In this document: positions 36,328 to 44,575 of the stretch, one piece after another
Layout of the letters: every line of letters begins with the position of its first letter
How positions within the stretch are numbered: the stretch's first letter is position 1
Assembly (NCBI GenBank): GCA_023265995.1
Contig: JAHFSA010000002.1
Coordinates: 124,001-188,000 of the forward strand
Direction: 5' to 3'
Origin: Perlucidibaca sp.
GTDB taxonomy: Bacteria; Pseudomonadota; Gammaproteobacteria; Pseudomonadales; Moraxellaceae
DNA length: 64,000 nucleotides
Notes under the pieces: model-generated
The model's input: only the letters and a program-made list of their open reading frames with translations
Databases searched by the model: none
Told to the model about the DNA's origin: nothing
Position numbers and translations under genes: made by a program

Positions 36328-37469
36328 GAGCCGGCCCTCACCGCATAGTCGAGACCGGCACCGCTGCGTTCGACGGCACGCACGCGCAGCTTGCCATCGA
36401 GCTTCTGCACGCCGGTGGTGACGACGCGGGCACCCGCCTGCAGGCCGGCCACCGACACCGTGTCATTCTGGTAGGACAGCACCTGCACGGACTGCAGCTG
36501 CAGATGGTCTGCGCCGGCCGGCAGCAGCCAGACGGAGGGCTGACCGGAGGTCTTGACCAGCGCCGACGCCGGCAGCATCACGGCGGCCGAGGACACCTGC
36601 GCGCCCGGCTTGCCGCCGCTGAGCAGCACCTGCGCCGTCATGCCCAGACGCAGACGCGCACGCATTTCCGCAGTCAGGCCGGACAGCGTGAAACGCGCGC
36701 GATAGGTGCGCAGCGGCTGGCTGGCGGTCGGTGACAGCTCGCGCAGCACCAGGGCAAGATGCTCGCCGCCGCTGCCCCAGATCTCGGCACTGGCCTGCTG
36801 ATGCGAGACATCGGCCACCAGCGACTCCGGAATGTCCGCCGCGATCTCGATCTCGCCCTGACGCGCCATGGACACCACCGGCATGCCTTCGGACACCATC
36901 TGCCCGGCTTCGGCACGCAGGCCAGTCACCACGCCATCGTAAGGCGCCACCAGGGTGGCATAACGGACGCGGTTGCCGGCGAGCTGATACTGCGCCCGCG
37001 TTGCCGCCGCCCGCGCCTTCTGGCGCTCGTTGTCGGCCACGCTGACGGCACCATCGGCCACCAGGGTCTTGAAGCGCTGTTCATCGGAGCTGGCCTGATC
37101 CGCCTCGGCCTTGGCCGCCGACAGCGCCAGCGCATAGTCGCTGCTGTCCAGCTGCAGCAGGGGCTGACCCTTGCGCACCACCTGGCCGACCTCGACCAGA
37201 CGCTTGCCGATGCGACCGGCAACCTGGAAACCAATGTCGCTGGCATAGCGTGCCACCACCACGCCAGGCAGGCTGCGCTCGCTGCCGGCAGCAGCGCCGG
37301 CCCCGGCGCCCTGCACGGTCATCACCAGTACCGGATGCGCCGGCGGCGGCGATGCCGCCTCGGAGGAGCAGCCGCTGACCAGTGCCAGAGGCATGGCAAG
37401 CGCCACGGCAGCCGCCAGGGTGCGCAGCGAGAGGGAACGAACGGGAAACAGCAGGGAATGGGTCATCAT
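36324..37469 (-). CDS. RND efflux periplasmic adaptor (lipoprotein)
   Basis: 381 residues. Lipobox LALVSGCSS gives an acylated N-terminus. IGFQVAGRIGKRLVEVGQVVRKGQPLLQLDSSDY is the lipoyl/barrel-sandwich half, followed by a helical hairpin (AKAEADQASSDEQRFKTL) and a second lipoyl half (VVTGLRAEAGQMVSEGMPV). It bridges the permease and outer-membrane channel. Overlaps both neighbours by four bases (ATGA). Confidence 0.94.
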   Translation of the reverse strand: MMTHSLLFPVRSLSLRTLAAAVALAMPLALVSGCSSEAASPPPAHPVLVMTVQGAGAGAAAGSERSLPGVVVARYASDIGFQVAGRIGKRLVEVGQVVRKGQPLLQLDSSDYALALSAAKAEADQASSDEQRFKTLVADGAVSVADNERQKARAAATRAQYQLAGNRVRYATLVAPYDGVVTGLRAEAGQMVSEGMPVVSMARQGEIEIAADIPESLVADVSHQQASAEIWGSGGEHLALVLRELSPTASQPLRTYRARFTLSGLTAEMRARLRLGMTAQVLLSGGKPGAQVSSAAVMLPASALVKTSGQPSVWLLPAGADHLQLQSVQVLSYQNDTVSVAGLQAGARVVTTGVQKLDGKLRVRAVERSGAGLDYAVRAGS

Positions 37470-38959
37470 GACGGCGTACTCGTCGGAGATTGCGAAGAGG
37501 TTGGCGCAGCGGCTGCGGGCGAAACCGCCTGATCCGCTGCAGGCTGCTGCCAGCCGCCACCCAGCGACTGGTGCAGACGGATGGTGTCGAGCGCGCGCTG
37601 GGTCTCACTTTCGACCAGCGTCTGGTCGGCCGCCAGCGCGGCACGCTGCAGGGTCTGCAATTGCAGCAGGTCGATCTGGCCGGCGCGGTAGAGACTGTCG
37701 CCATGCTTCAGCGCCTGGTGCCGGGAGCCGGCGGCGGAGGCCAGCAGGCCGACACGACGGCGCTCATCCTTGACCGCAGCCAGGCTGACCTCGACCTCTT
37801 CCACGGCGGTCAGAATCAGCTTCTCGTAATTGATCAGCGCCTGCTGCTCGCGCGCGCTCTGCGCCTGCACGCCGGCACGGATGCGACCGCCGGCAAACAG
37901 CGGCGCGCTGAAGGCGGCAGCGACATTGGAATAACGCACCGGCGACAGCGCCACCTTGTTGAGCGTCAGCTCCTCGCTGCCGAACACGGCACTGAGAAAG
38001 ATCTTCGGCAGATAATTGCTGCGTGCCTCGCGCAGGCGCTCGCTTTCCGCCGCCAGCTGCTGCTCGGCGGCACGCAGGTCAGGACGACGCGACAGCAGAT
38101 CGGCCGGCTGCCCGGTCGCGGGCGCACCCGGATCCGGCCAGGCACCGCTCTGCGGCATGTCATCCAGCTCCGCCAGCGGCTGCCCCGGGCTCTGCCCGAG
38201 CAGGACGGCGAGACGTGCCCGCGTGGCACTGACCAGAGTGCTCAGTTGCGGCTGCAAGGCTTCGGCGTTGAGCCTCTCGCCACTGGCCAGATCGACGTCG
38301 AACGGGCTGGCAAGACCGGCGGCCTCGCGCTTGCGCGTCAACGCCTCGGTCTGGCGCAGCGTCACCAGGATGTTCTCGAGCAGCTGCAGACGCTCGCTGG
38401 CACCACGCAGACTGTAGTACTGGCGGGCAATCTCGCCGCTCACCAGCAGACGTGCGCCGTCGGTGCCGGCCTCGGCGGCCAGCAGATCATGCTTCGCTGC
38501 GCGACGGGCCGCGCGGGCGGCGCCGAACAGATCCAGCTCCCAGTTCAGCTCGGCGCCCACGCGCGTGGCGCGGGTGTCGGGCTGGCCGTTCTTGTAGGGC
38601 TGCGGCAGACCGGAACGGCTCTCGGACTCGGAGCCGGTGAGCGCCACGCCCGGCAGCAGGCGGCCATCGCTGGCCATGACACCGGCGCGCGCCATCTGCA
38701 CGCGCGACAAGGCGAGACGGACATCGTGATTGTTGGCCAGTCCGCGTGCGATCATGCGATCAAGCACGGGATCATGAAATGCCTGCCACCAGTCGGCCGA
38801 AGCCGCGGTCGTGTCACCAGCACCACCGGCAAAGCCGGCAGGCAGCGTGACGGCAGGTTTGGGCGGTGTGGCAGCGCAGGCTGCAAGCAGCACCCCGGCG
38901 GCCATCAGCGACAATGGCCGGGAAAAAAACACGTTGCTTATCGACATGGCAATGCTCAT
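37466..38959 (-). CDS. RND outer-membrane efflux lipoprotein (OprM/NodT family)
   Basis: 497 residues. Lipobox VLLAACAAT. Two OEP repeats follow: NHDVRLALSRVQMARAGVMASDGRLLPG and RRPDLRAAEQQLAAESERLREARSNYLPKI. It forms the trimeric outer-membrane channel. It is the first gene of the operon, an order less common than adaptor-permease-channel. Two in-frame ATGs (38959, 38947) lack clear ribosome-binding sites. Confidence 0.94.
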   Translation of the reverse strand: MSIAMSISNVFFSRPLSLMAAGVLLAACAATPPKPAVTLPAGFAGGAGDTTAASADWWQAFHDPVLDRMIARGLANNHDVRLALSRVQMARAGVMASDGRLLPGVALTGSESESRSGLPQPYKNGQPDTRATRVGAELNWELDLFGAARAARRAAKHDLLAAEAGTDGARLLVSGEIARQYYSLRGASERLQLLENILVTLRQTEALTRKREAAGLASPFDVDLASGERLNAEALQPQLSTLVSATRARLAVLLGQSPGQPLAELDDMPQSGAWPDPGAPATGQPADLLSRRPDLRAAEQQLAAESERLREARSNYLPKIFLSAVFGSEELTLNKVALSPVRYSNVAAAFSAPLFAGGRIRAGVQAQSAREQQALINYEKLILTAVEEVEVSLAAVKDERRRVGLLASAAGSRHQALKHGDSLYRAGQIDLLQLQTLQRAALAADQTLVESETQRALDTIRLHQSLGGGWQQPAADQAVSPAAAAPTSSQSPTSTPS

Positions 38960-38969
38960 GCTTTGACCA

Positions 38970-39024
38970 TTAACTAGACTGTGCCGTATAGTAATACGGT
39001 TGATTTACTGGACTGTCAAGTAAA
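38970..39024. promoter_or_regulatory. Candidate TetR operator array, divergent efflux promoter
   Basis: The 68-base gap holds two copies of TTWACTRGACTGT (38970-38982 and 39004-39016), a perfect palindrome CCGTATAGTAATACGG (38984-38999) between them, and an inverted repeat TTTACT-N9-AGTAAA (39004-39024) ending four bases before the tetR start. Confidence 0.65.
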
Positions 39025-39027
39025 GTA

Positions 39028-39669
39028 ATGAGCGATATCAGCAAAACCAAGAGAGGTCGCCCCCGCGACCCGGAGCGCATGAAGCGCGTCATAGAGACCG
39101 CTTCGCAGCAGTTCCTCGAGCAGGGCTACGATCGCGCCAGCATGGAAGCCGTGGCGCTGGCCTCTGGCGTCTCCAAGATGACGCTCTACAACTACTTCCC
39201 GAGCAAGGACGCGCTCTTTGAGGCTTGTGTCGCCTGTCGCACCGACACCATCTTCGCGGACTTCCTCAGCCATCGCCTCGATCCGGCACTCCCGATCGAG
39301 GCCCTGGCCCTGATCGCCCGCCAGTTCCTCGCGCTCATGCGCGCCGATGACGTGCTGAGCATTCATCGCATACTGTTCGGCCTGGCAGGCACCCATCCCG
39401 AGGTCTGCGAGCGTTTCTACAAGGCCGGCCCGCAACGCATCAATGCGCTGGTGCAGGGCTATCTCGCCGCCGCCCGGCAGGCCGGCAGCCTGCACATCGA
39501 CGACATCGGCATGGCGGCCGATCAGTTCATTGCCCTGCAGCTCGGACGACCGCATCTCCAGGCCATGCTCGGCCTCGGCATTCCGGCCGGAGAAGAGGAC
39601 GAGCGGCTGATTCGCGAGAACGTCGCGCTCTTCCTCGCCCGTTACGACAGTGGACAGGACAGCACCTGA
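39028..39669 (+). CDS. TetR-family regulator of the RND operon
   Basis: 213 residues. The N-terminal helix-turn-helix ASMEAVALASGVSKMTLYNYFPSKDALFEA is preceded by KRGRPRDPE; the C-terminal ligand domain resembles the AefR/TetR_C_7 group. It is divergent from the efflux operon with operator-like repeats in between, so it most likely represses both. The inducer is unknown. Confidence 0.93.
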   Translation: MSDISKTKRGRPRDPERMKRVIETASQQFLEQGYDRASMEAVALASGVSKMTLYNYFPSKDALFEACVACRTDTIFADFLSHRLDPALPIEALALIARQFLALMRADDVLSIHRILFGLAGTHPEVCERFYKAGPQRINALVQGYLAAARQAGSLHIDDIGMAADQFIALQLGRPHLQAMLGLGIPAGEEDERLIRENVALFLARYDSGQDST

Positions 39670-39676
39670 GATCGTC

Positions 39677-40705
39677 ATGAACCTTTTCCCCGAGCACATG
39701 CTGGCCATGGCCATCCGCGAACCCGGTGGCCCCGAGGTGCTGGAGCCGGTCGAGCTGCCCCTGCCTGTGCCCGGCCGGCACGAGGTGCTGATCCGTGTCG
39801 CCGCCGCCGGAGTCAATCGCCCCGATGTGCTGCAACGACGCGGCCTCTACCCTCCTCCGCCAGATGCCTCGCCGCTGCCCGGCCTGGAGGTCGCGGGCAC
39901 TGTGGTCGCGCTCGGTGAAGACTGCAGCCGCCAGCAGCCCGGCGATCGCGTCTGCGCCCTCGTGGCCGGTGGCGGCTATGCCGAATATGTCATCGCGCAC
40001 GAAGGCAGCGTGCTGCCGGTGCCCGCCGGGCTGAGCCTGATCGAGGCCGCCGCCCTGCCGGAAACCGCCTTCACGGTCTGGACCAATGTCTTCGAGCGTG
40101 GCCGTCTGCAGGCCGGCGAAACCGTGCTCGTGCATGGCGGCACGTCCGGCATAGGCAGCACGGCCATTCTTTTCGCCAAGGCCTTCGGCGCGCGCGTGTT
40201 CGCCACGGCCGGCAGCGCCGCCAAGTGCCAGGCCGTGCTGGCCCTGGGTGCGGATGCCGCCATCAATTACCGTGAAGAGGACTTTGTCGCCGCCACGCTG
40301 CGCCTCAGCGCCGGCCATGGCGCCGATGTCATCGTCGATCTGGTCGGTGGCGACTACGTGGCGCGCAACTATGCCGCCGCCGCGATTGAAGGTCGCATCG
40401 TGCAGATCGGCGTCATGCAGGGCCCCAGCGCCCAGATCAACCTCATGCCCATGCTGCTCAAGCGCCTGACCCATACCGGCTCGACGCTGCGTGCCCGCAG
40501 CAAGGACGACAAGGCCCGGATTGCCCGGGCCCTGGAGGATCATGTCTGGCCGCTGCTGGCCGACGGCCGCGTGCGCGTGCCCGTGCACCGGACCTTCGCG
40601 CTGACAGCTGCCGGCGAGGCACATGCGGTGATGGAAGCAGGCGACCATGTCGGCAAGCTCGTGCTGGTCGTCCATGACCCGCAGGCGGACTTCACCGGCG
40701 CCTGA
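39677..40705 (+). CDS. NAD(P)H:quinone oxidoreductase (PIG3-like, MDR family)
   Basis: 342 residues from the ATG at 39677. A GroES-like N domain (VLIRVAAAGVNRPDVLQRRGLYPPPPDASPLPGLEVAGTV) and Rossmann loop VHGGTSGIGSTAI mark the zinc-free medium-chain quinone oxidoreductases. It lies 7 bases after tetR and so is probably induced with the pump, in line with a role against quinones or reactive carbonyls. An earlier GTG at 39650 would overlap tetR and is less likely. Confidence 0.9.
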   Translation: MNLFPEHMLAMAIREPGGPEVLEPVELPLPVPGRHEVLIRVAAAGVNRPDVLQRRGLYPPPPDASPLPGLEVAGTVVALGEDCSRQQPGDRVCALVAGGGYAEYVIAHEGSVLPVPAGLSLIEAAALPETAFTVWTNVFERGRLQAGETVLVHGGTSGIGSTAILFAKAFGARVFATAGSAAKCQAVLALGADAAINYREEDFVAATLRLSAGHGADVIVDLVGGDYVARNYAAAAIEGRIVQIGVMQGPSAQINLMPMLLKRLTHTGSTLRARSKDDKARIARALEDHVWPLLADGRVRVPVHRTFALTAAGEAHAVMEAGDHVGKLVLVVHDPQADFTGA

Positions 40706-40740
40706 GCCACAGCACAGGGAGCGCTGTGCCGGCGCCGGTG
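40693..40740. terminator. Nested hairpin between convergent genes
   Basis: Outer arms CACCGGCGCC and GGCGCCGGTG pair perfectly over 10 bp; inside them GCACAG and CTGTGC form a second 6-bp stem. No T-run follows. The left arm overlaps the last codons of the oxidoreductase. Confidence 0.5.
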
Positions 40741-40743
40741 TTC

Positions 40744-41649
40744 TCAGGCGCAGGCCAGTGCCGCGCGATTGCGGAACTCCTCGTTGAGCTCGCCGTACTC
40801 ACCGAACAGGCGCTCGCGCCAGGTGTCCTCCAGCGCCTGGGTCTGCTGCCAGGACGGATGAAAGCCCTGCTTCAGATAAACCGGCATGTGCCTGAGCACC
40901 TTCGTGACAAAGCCCTCGCGGCCCAGCAGCAAACGCAGCCCGCGCGCGTTCTCGCGCCGGTTCGCCAGCTGGCCTTCCCGCGCCAGCAGCACGCCCCAGC
41001 TCGCCACGATCGGCGGCAGCATGAAGAACGCGATCATCGCCACCGCGAGACGACGCTCGGCGGCGGTGCCACCAATCCGCTCCAGCACGTCGTAGGCCAC
41101 CGCCTTGTGCTCCAGCTCCTCCAGAGCGTGCCAGGACCAGAGCTTGAGCATCTCGGGGTCGGCGCTGTTGCGGAACTCGTCGTTGGTCAGCCATTGCTCG
41201 GCGAGATGCGCGGTGAAGTGCTCCATCATGGTGGTACAGACCAGCTGCATGCGCGGCGAGAAGCGTTCGAGCTGACGCAGGCCGAATTTCACGAAGCGAT
41301 CAGGCGTGTCGACATCGAGCTGGCGCGCGCGGAAGAAATCGTTGAGACGATCGTGCTCGCGGCCATGCAGAGCCTCCTGGCCGATGAAGCCGGCGACCTG
41401 GGCCTTGAGCACGGGATCATCGATGCGGTCGCGGAAACGGCGCACCGACTCCACGAAGAAACGCTCGCCCGGCGGGAAGATGCCGGAAAGCACCACGAAG
41501 AACAGGCTGGCGAGCGGGTTGTTGTCGAAAAAGAAATAGCGATCCGCCGCTTCCGGGAAACGGAAGTTCATGTGCCGCGGGGGAATGCCGACCTGGGCGC
41601 CACTGAGCAGGCGGGACGTAGCCTGGGAACCGGTCTGGGCAACTGACAT
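40744..41649 (-). CDS. PF10118 family predicted metal-dependent hydrolase
   Basis: 301 residues. VGIPPRHMNFRFPEAADRYFFFDNNPLASLFFVVLSGIFPPGERFFVESVRRF is the signature N-terminus of PF10118. Acidic/His clusters GQEALHGREH, MEHFTAHLAEQW and WHALEELEHKAVAYDV are arranged like a ferritin-type diiron site. Experimental function is lacking; the hydrolase label is historical. It is divergent from a TetR-esterase operon and probably shares its operator region. Confidence 0.85.
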   Translation of the reverse strand: MSVAQTGSQATSRLLSGAQVGIPPRHMNFRFPEAADRYFFFDNNPLASLFFVVLSGIFPPGERFFVESVRRFRDRIDDPVLKAQVAGFIGQEALHGREHDRLNDFFRARQLDVDTPDRFVKFGLRQLERFSPRMQLVCTTMMEHFTAHLAEQWLTNDEFRNSADPEMLKLWSWHALEELEHKAVAYDVLERIGGTAAERRLAVAMIAFFMLPPIVASWGVLLAREGQLANRRENARGLRLLLGREGFVTKVLRHMPVYLKQGFHPSWQQTQALEDTWRERLFGEYGELNEEFRNRAALACA

Positions 41650-41719
41650 GATGACTCTCCAAATTGAACACTGTTTTCATTACAGGCTTGACTGTCACAA
41701 CCGTCCATGAAAACTTATT

Positions 41720-41750
41720 CCGAAGTAATATTCGGATTCAATTCGGATTC
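41720..41750. promoter_or_regulatory. Candidate operator of the second TetR regulator
   Basis: CCGAA-N6-TTCGG (41720-41735) is an inverted repeat, and ATTCGGATTC occurs twice, at 41730-41739 and 41741-41750. The array ends five bases before the tetR start in the divergent 106-base region. Confidence 0.55.
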
Positions 41751-41755
41751 AGACC

Positions 41756-42385
41756 ATGCCCAGGGTTCCACAGCAAGAACGCGCCAAGGTCACCGTCAAT
41801 GCCATCGTCGAGGCCGGCTTCATCAGCGTGCAGCGGCACGGCATGAGCGGCACCACGACCACGCATATCGCCGACATCGCCGGCATAGGCGTGGGCTCGC
41901 TGTACGAGTACTTCAAGAACAAGGAGATGATCTACGAAGCCATGCATGCCCGCTTCGTGGACGATCTGGTGACCATGCTGCAGCCGATGAGCGCCGTCAT
42001 CGCCCACCTCGATATCGTGGCGGCGATCCACGCCATCCTGGGCGAGCTGCACGAGCTCCTGCAGCGACAGGACCAGCGCTACCTGCGCTACGCCCGCAGC
42101 GCGCTCAACGTGGACCTCAAGATCGCCATGGACCCGGTCACCAGGGCGCTGAGCGAAATCATCATCCAGTACCTGCTGCACAACCCGCAGTACGCGCAGC
42201 TGCGGCGCTTTGCCGCGATGAGCTACATCTTCATCCATGGCGGCATGTTCACCATGGTGCGCCACCTGTCCGATCCGAACTCGCCCATCAGCTTCGACGA
42301 GCTGGTCGACGGCCTCGCCCACATGGTCAATCATTACGTGCTCATGGAGCAGCAGCTCCTGACCGCCAACAATGCCCCGGCATGA
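41756..42385 (+). CDS. TetR-family transcriptional regulator
   Basis: 209 residues. HTH: GMSGTTTTHIADIAGIGVGSLYEYFKNKEMIYEAM. The C-terminal domain is full length (RYARSALNVDLKIAMDPVTRALSEIIIQYL). It heads an operon with the esterase and FKBP genes and faces the PF10118 gene. Fatty-acid or lipid-related ligands are plausible from context only. Confidence 0.92.
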   Translation: MPRVPQQERAKVTVNAIVEAGFISVQRHGMSGTTTTHIADIAGIGVGSLYEYFKNKEMIYEAMHARFVDDLVTMLQPMSAVIAHLDIVAAIHAILGELHELLQRQDQRYLRYARSALNVDLKIAMDPVTRALSEIIIQYLLHNPQYAQLRRFAAMSYIFIHGGMFTMVRHLSDPNSPISFDELVDGLAHMVNHYVLMEQQLLTANNAPA

Positions 42386-42411
42386 TGCGGGTGGCGCAGA
42401 GGAGTCCGTTC

Positions 42412-43437
42412 ATGGCTGACCACGGCAACACCCGCAGCACTGTCTTCTCCTGGCTGATGCGTGCCTCGCTGGTGCTGCTGGCCGGCATCGCCATCCTCTT
42501 CACGGCCATGCAGCTGAGCCCGCGGCCGGCGACCTGGCTGATCGCGCGGCTGTTCGACATGGGCTCGGCCAGTGCCTCCAGCGCACTGGCAAGGCATGTG
42601 CCGGCCGGCATCGAGTCGCGGACAGGGCTCGTCTATGCAGATGCCCCGGTGCAGCTGCGCCTGGACATCCACCAGCCCGCTGTCAGAGTCGTCGGGCAAA
42701 CACCCACGGTGGTCTGGATCCATGGTGGCGGCTGGATATCCGGCGACAAGGACATGCTGGCCAACTACCTGAAAGTGCTCGCCGGCCACGGCATGACCAC
42801 GGTCAGCATCGACTACACACTGGCCCCCGATGCGCATTACCCGACCCAGGTCATGCAGGCCAATCAGGCTCTGGGCTGGCTGCGGCGCAATGCCGATCGC
42901 CTCGGCATCAACATGAAGCACGTTTTCCTCGCTGGCGACTCGGCAGGCGCGCAGATGGCCGCGCAGCTCGGCAATATTGTCACTGCACCGGGCTATGCCC
43001 GGCAGACCGGCATCACACCAGAGCTGGAGGCCTCACGGCTGCGCGGAGTGCTGCTGTTCTGCGGTCCCTACGATTTCGGCATGTTCAACTGGAATGGCGC
43101 ACTGGGCTGGCCGCTGAAGAACGTCATGTGGGCCCTCTCCGGCGAGCGCGACTTCCTGCACCACCGTGTCATGGACGAAGGCTCCGTGCTGCGCCACGTC
43201 ACCGCCACCTTCCCGCCCGCCTTCATCACGGTCGGCAACGCCGACCCGCTCAGGCAGCACTCTCGGGAACTGGCGACCAAACTCGCGGGACTGCACGTCC
43301 CCGTCGATACGCTGTTTTTTGCGGATGCACACGAGCCGGCGCTGAATCATGAATACCAGTTCAATCTGGACGGCGCCGATGGGAAAATCGCACTCGCACA
43401 GGCAGTGACCTTCATCAGGCGGGAATCGGCACCATGA
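42412..43437 (+). CDS. Alpha/beta hydrolase (HSL-like esterase/lipase), membrane-anchored
   Basis: 341 residues from the ATG at 42412, which follows AGAGGAG; an ATG overlapping the tetR stop (42382) is in frame but less supported. An N-terminal hydrophobic helix (ASLVLLAGIAILFTAMQL) may anchor it. Oxyanion motif WIHGGGW, nucleophile GDSAGAQMA and a late His (AHEPALNHEYQF) define the carboxylesterase family. Substrate unknown. Confidence 0.9.
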   Translation: MADHGNTRSTVFSWLMRASLVLLAGIAILFTAMQLSPRPATWLIARLFDMGSASASSALARHVPAGIESRTGLVYADAPVQLRLDIHQPAVRVVGQTPTVVWIHGGGWISGDKDMLANYLKVLAGHGMTTVSIDYTLAPDAHYPTQVMQANQALGWLRRNADRLGINMKHVFLAGDSAGAQMAAQLGNIVTAPGYARQTGITPELEASRLRGVLLFCGPYDFGMFNWNGALGWPLKNVMWALSGERDFLHHRVMDEGSVLRHVTATFPPAFITVGNADPLRQHSRELATKLAGLHVPVDTLFFADAHEPALNHEYQFNLDGADGKIALAQAVTFIRRESAP

Positions 43438-43775
43438 ACAACGAACTCCAGATCACCGACATCAAGACCGGCGACGGCAAGGCTGCCGTCAAGGGCGCCC
43501 TGATCACCGCCCACTACACCGGCTGGCTCGAAGACGGCACCCAGTTCGACTCTTCGCATGATCGCGGCAAGCCGTTCCAGTGCGTGATCGGCACCGGCCG
43601 CGTGATCAAGGGCTGGGATCAGGGCCTGATGGGCATGCAGGTCGGCGGCAAGCGCCGGCTCCAGGTGCCGGCCCACCTCGCCTATGGCGAACGCCAGATC
43701 GGCGCACACATCAAGCCGAACTCCAATCTGGTGTTCGAGATCGAGCTGCTGGAAGTGCTGACGCGCGACGACTGA
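43434..43775 (+). CDS. FKBP-type peptidyl-prolyl isomerase
   Basis: 113 residues. A single FKBP domain: VKGALITAHYTGWLEDGTQFDSSHDRGKPFQCVIGTGRVIKGWDQGLMGMQVGGKRRLQVPAHLAYGER. No signal peptide, so cytoplasmic. It catalyses X-Pro isomerisation. Its ATGA overlaps the esterase stop, so translation is coupled. Confidence 0.95.
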   Translation: MNNELQITDIKTGDGKAAVKGALITAHYTGWLEDGTQFDSSHDRGKPFQCVIGTGRVIKGWDQGLMGMQVGGKRRLQVPAHLAYGERQIGAHIKPNSNLVFEIELLEVLTRDD

Positions 43776-43778
43776 GTC

Positions 43779-44165
43779 TCAGACGACTTCCGCGCCCTTT
43801 TCCTGCAGCAATTCGCGCAGCACCGAACGGTGGCAGCGCGCTTCATCCTCGCAATAGCAGCCCACCGCGAAATCGGTCTGCCGTGACAGCGCCGCCAGCA
43901 GATCCAGCGTGCGTGTGCAGGCCGGCTCGGCCATCTCGGCACGGAAGCGCTTCCTGAACAGCTGCCAGTCCTTGTCGCTCTGCGCCTCCTGGCCAAGCTT
44001 CACCAGCTCGGCGCTGGGCGACAGCTCGGGATACCAGATGTCATACCAGTCCTGGCTGGCGAACTCGGCCTTGGGCACGCCACGCGGCGGACGTCGCACA
44101 GTGCCTATGCGCAGGCCCTCGCCAGAGCCGCGCGGGCTGCCGAGACGGACAATGTGAACAGTCAT
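43779..44165 (-). CDS. DUF488 family protein
   Basis: 128 residues. VRLGSPRGSGEGLRIGTVRRPPRGV, DWYDIWYPELSPS and VGCYCEDEARCHRSVL are typical DUF488 motifs; the two Cys and His may bind metal. Function unknown. It ends three bases from the convergent FKBP gene and follows the EthD gene on the minus strand. Confidence 0.88.
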   Translation of the reverse strand: MTVHIVRLGSPRGSGEGLRIGTVRRPPRGVPKAEFASQDWYDIWYPELSPSAELVKLGQEAQSDKDWQLFRKRFRAEMAEPACTRTLDLLAALSRQTDFAVGCYCEDEARCHRSVLRELLQEKGAEVV

Positions 44166-44182
44166 GAAAAACTCCTGCGGAC

Positions 44183-44491
44183 TCAGACGTTCTGGGTGTC
44201 GAACACCAGCAACTCGACTCCGGCGTCGGCGAAATTGGCCAGATCGGCTGCCGTGGCACGCCCTTCGGGCGAGGCCAGACCCTGCTGCAGCGCCGCCATG
44301 GACTCGAAGCTCAGAATGGCGACACGATGGTAAGGCGACGGCCCCTGCGGCGTGACCACGGGACCCTTGCTGACTTCGTTGCCGAGCAGACCGGGCACCG
44401 TGTTGGCCAGCGGCACATGTGTGCCGAAGTAGTAGTCATCGAAGGCTTGCGGATCCTTCGGCTGCTTGTAGATGGCAATCAGCTTGGCCAT
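44183..44491 (-). CDS. EthD-domain protein
   Basis: 102 residues from the ATG at 44491, preceded by GGAG. IAIYKQPKDPQAFDDYYFGTHVPLANTVPGL is the EthD (PF07110) start, a dimeric ferredoxin-like fold. EthD was found beside an ether-degrading P450, but most homologs have unknown substrates. It precedes the DUF488 gene with a 17-base gap. Confidence 0.88.
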   Translation of the reverse strand: MAKLIAIYKQPKDPQAFDDYYFGTHVPLANTVPGLLGNEVSKGPVVTPQGPSPYHRVAILSFESMAALQQGLASPEGRATAADLANFADAGVELLVFDTQNV

Positions 44492-44575
44492 GACAAACTC
44501 CATGGGGGCGGGAATGTTGTCGGCTGATCAGAGCAGAAAGCCTGTCTCCCCGCCAGCCCCGCCATCGCCTCCCTG

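Noticed and set aside
41707-42411. N-terminal extension of the esterase ORF
   Set aside because: It overlaps the TetR gene out of frame; a good ribosome-binding site precedes 42412.
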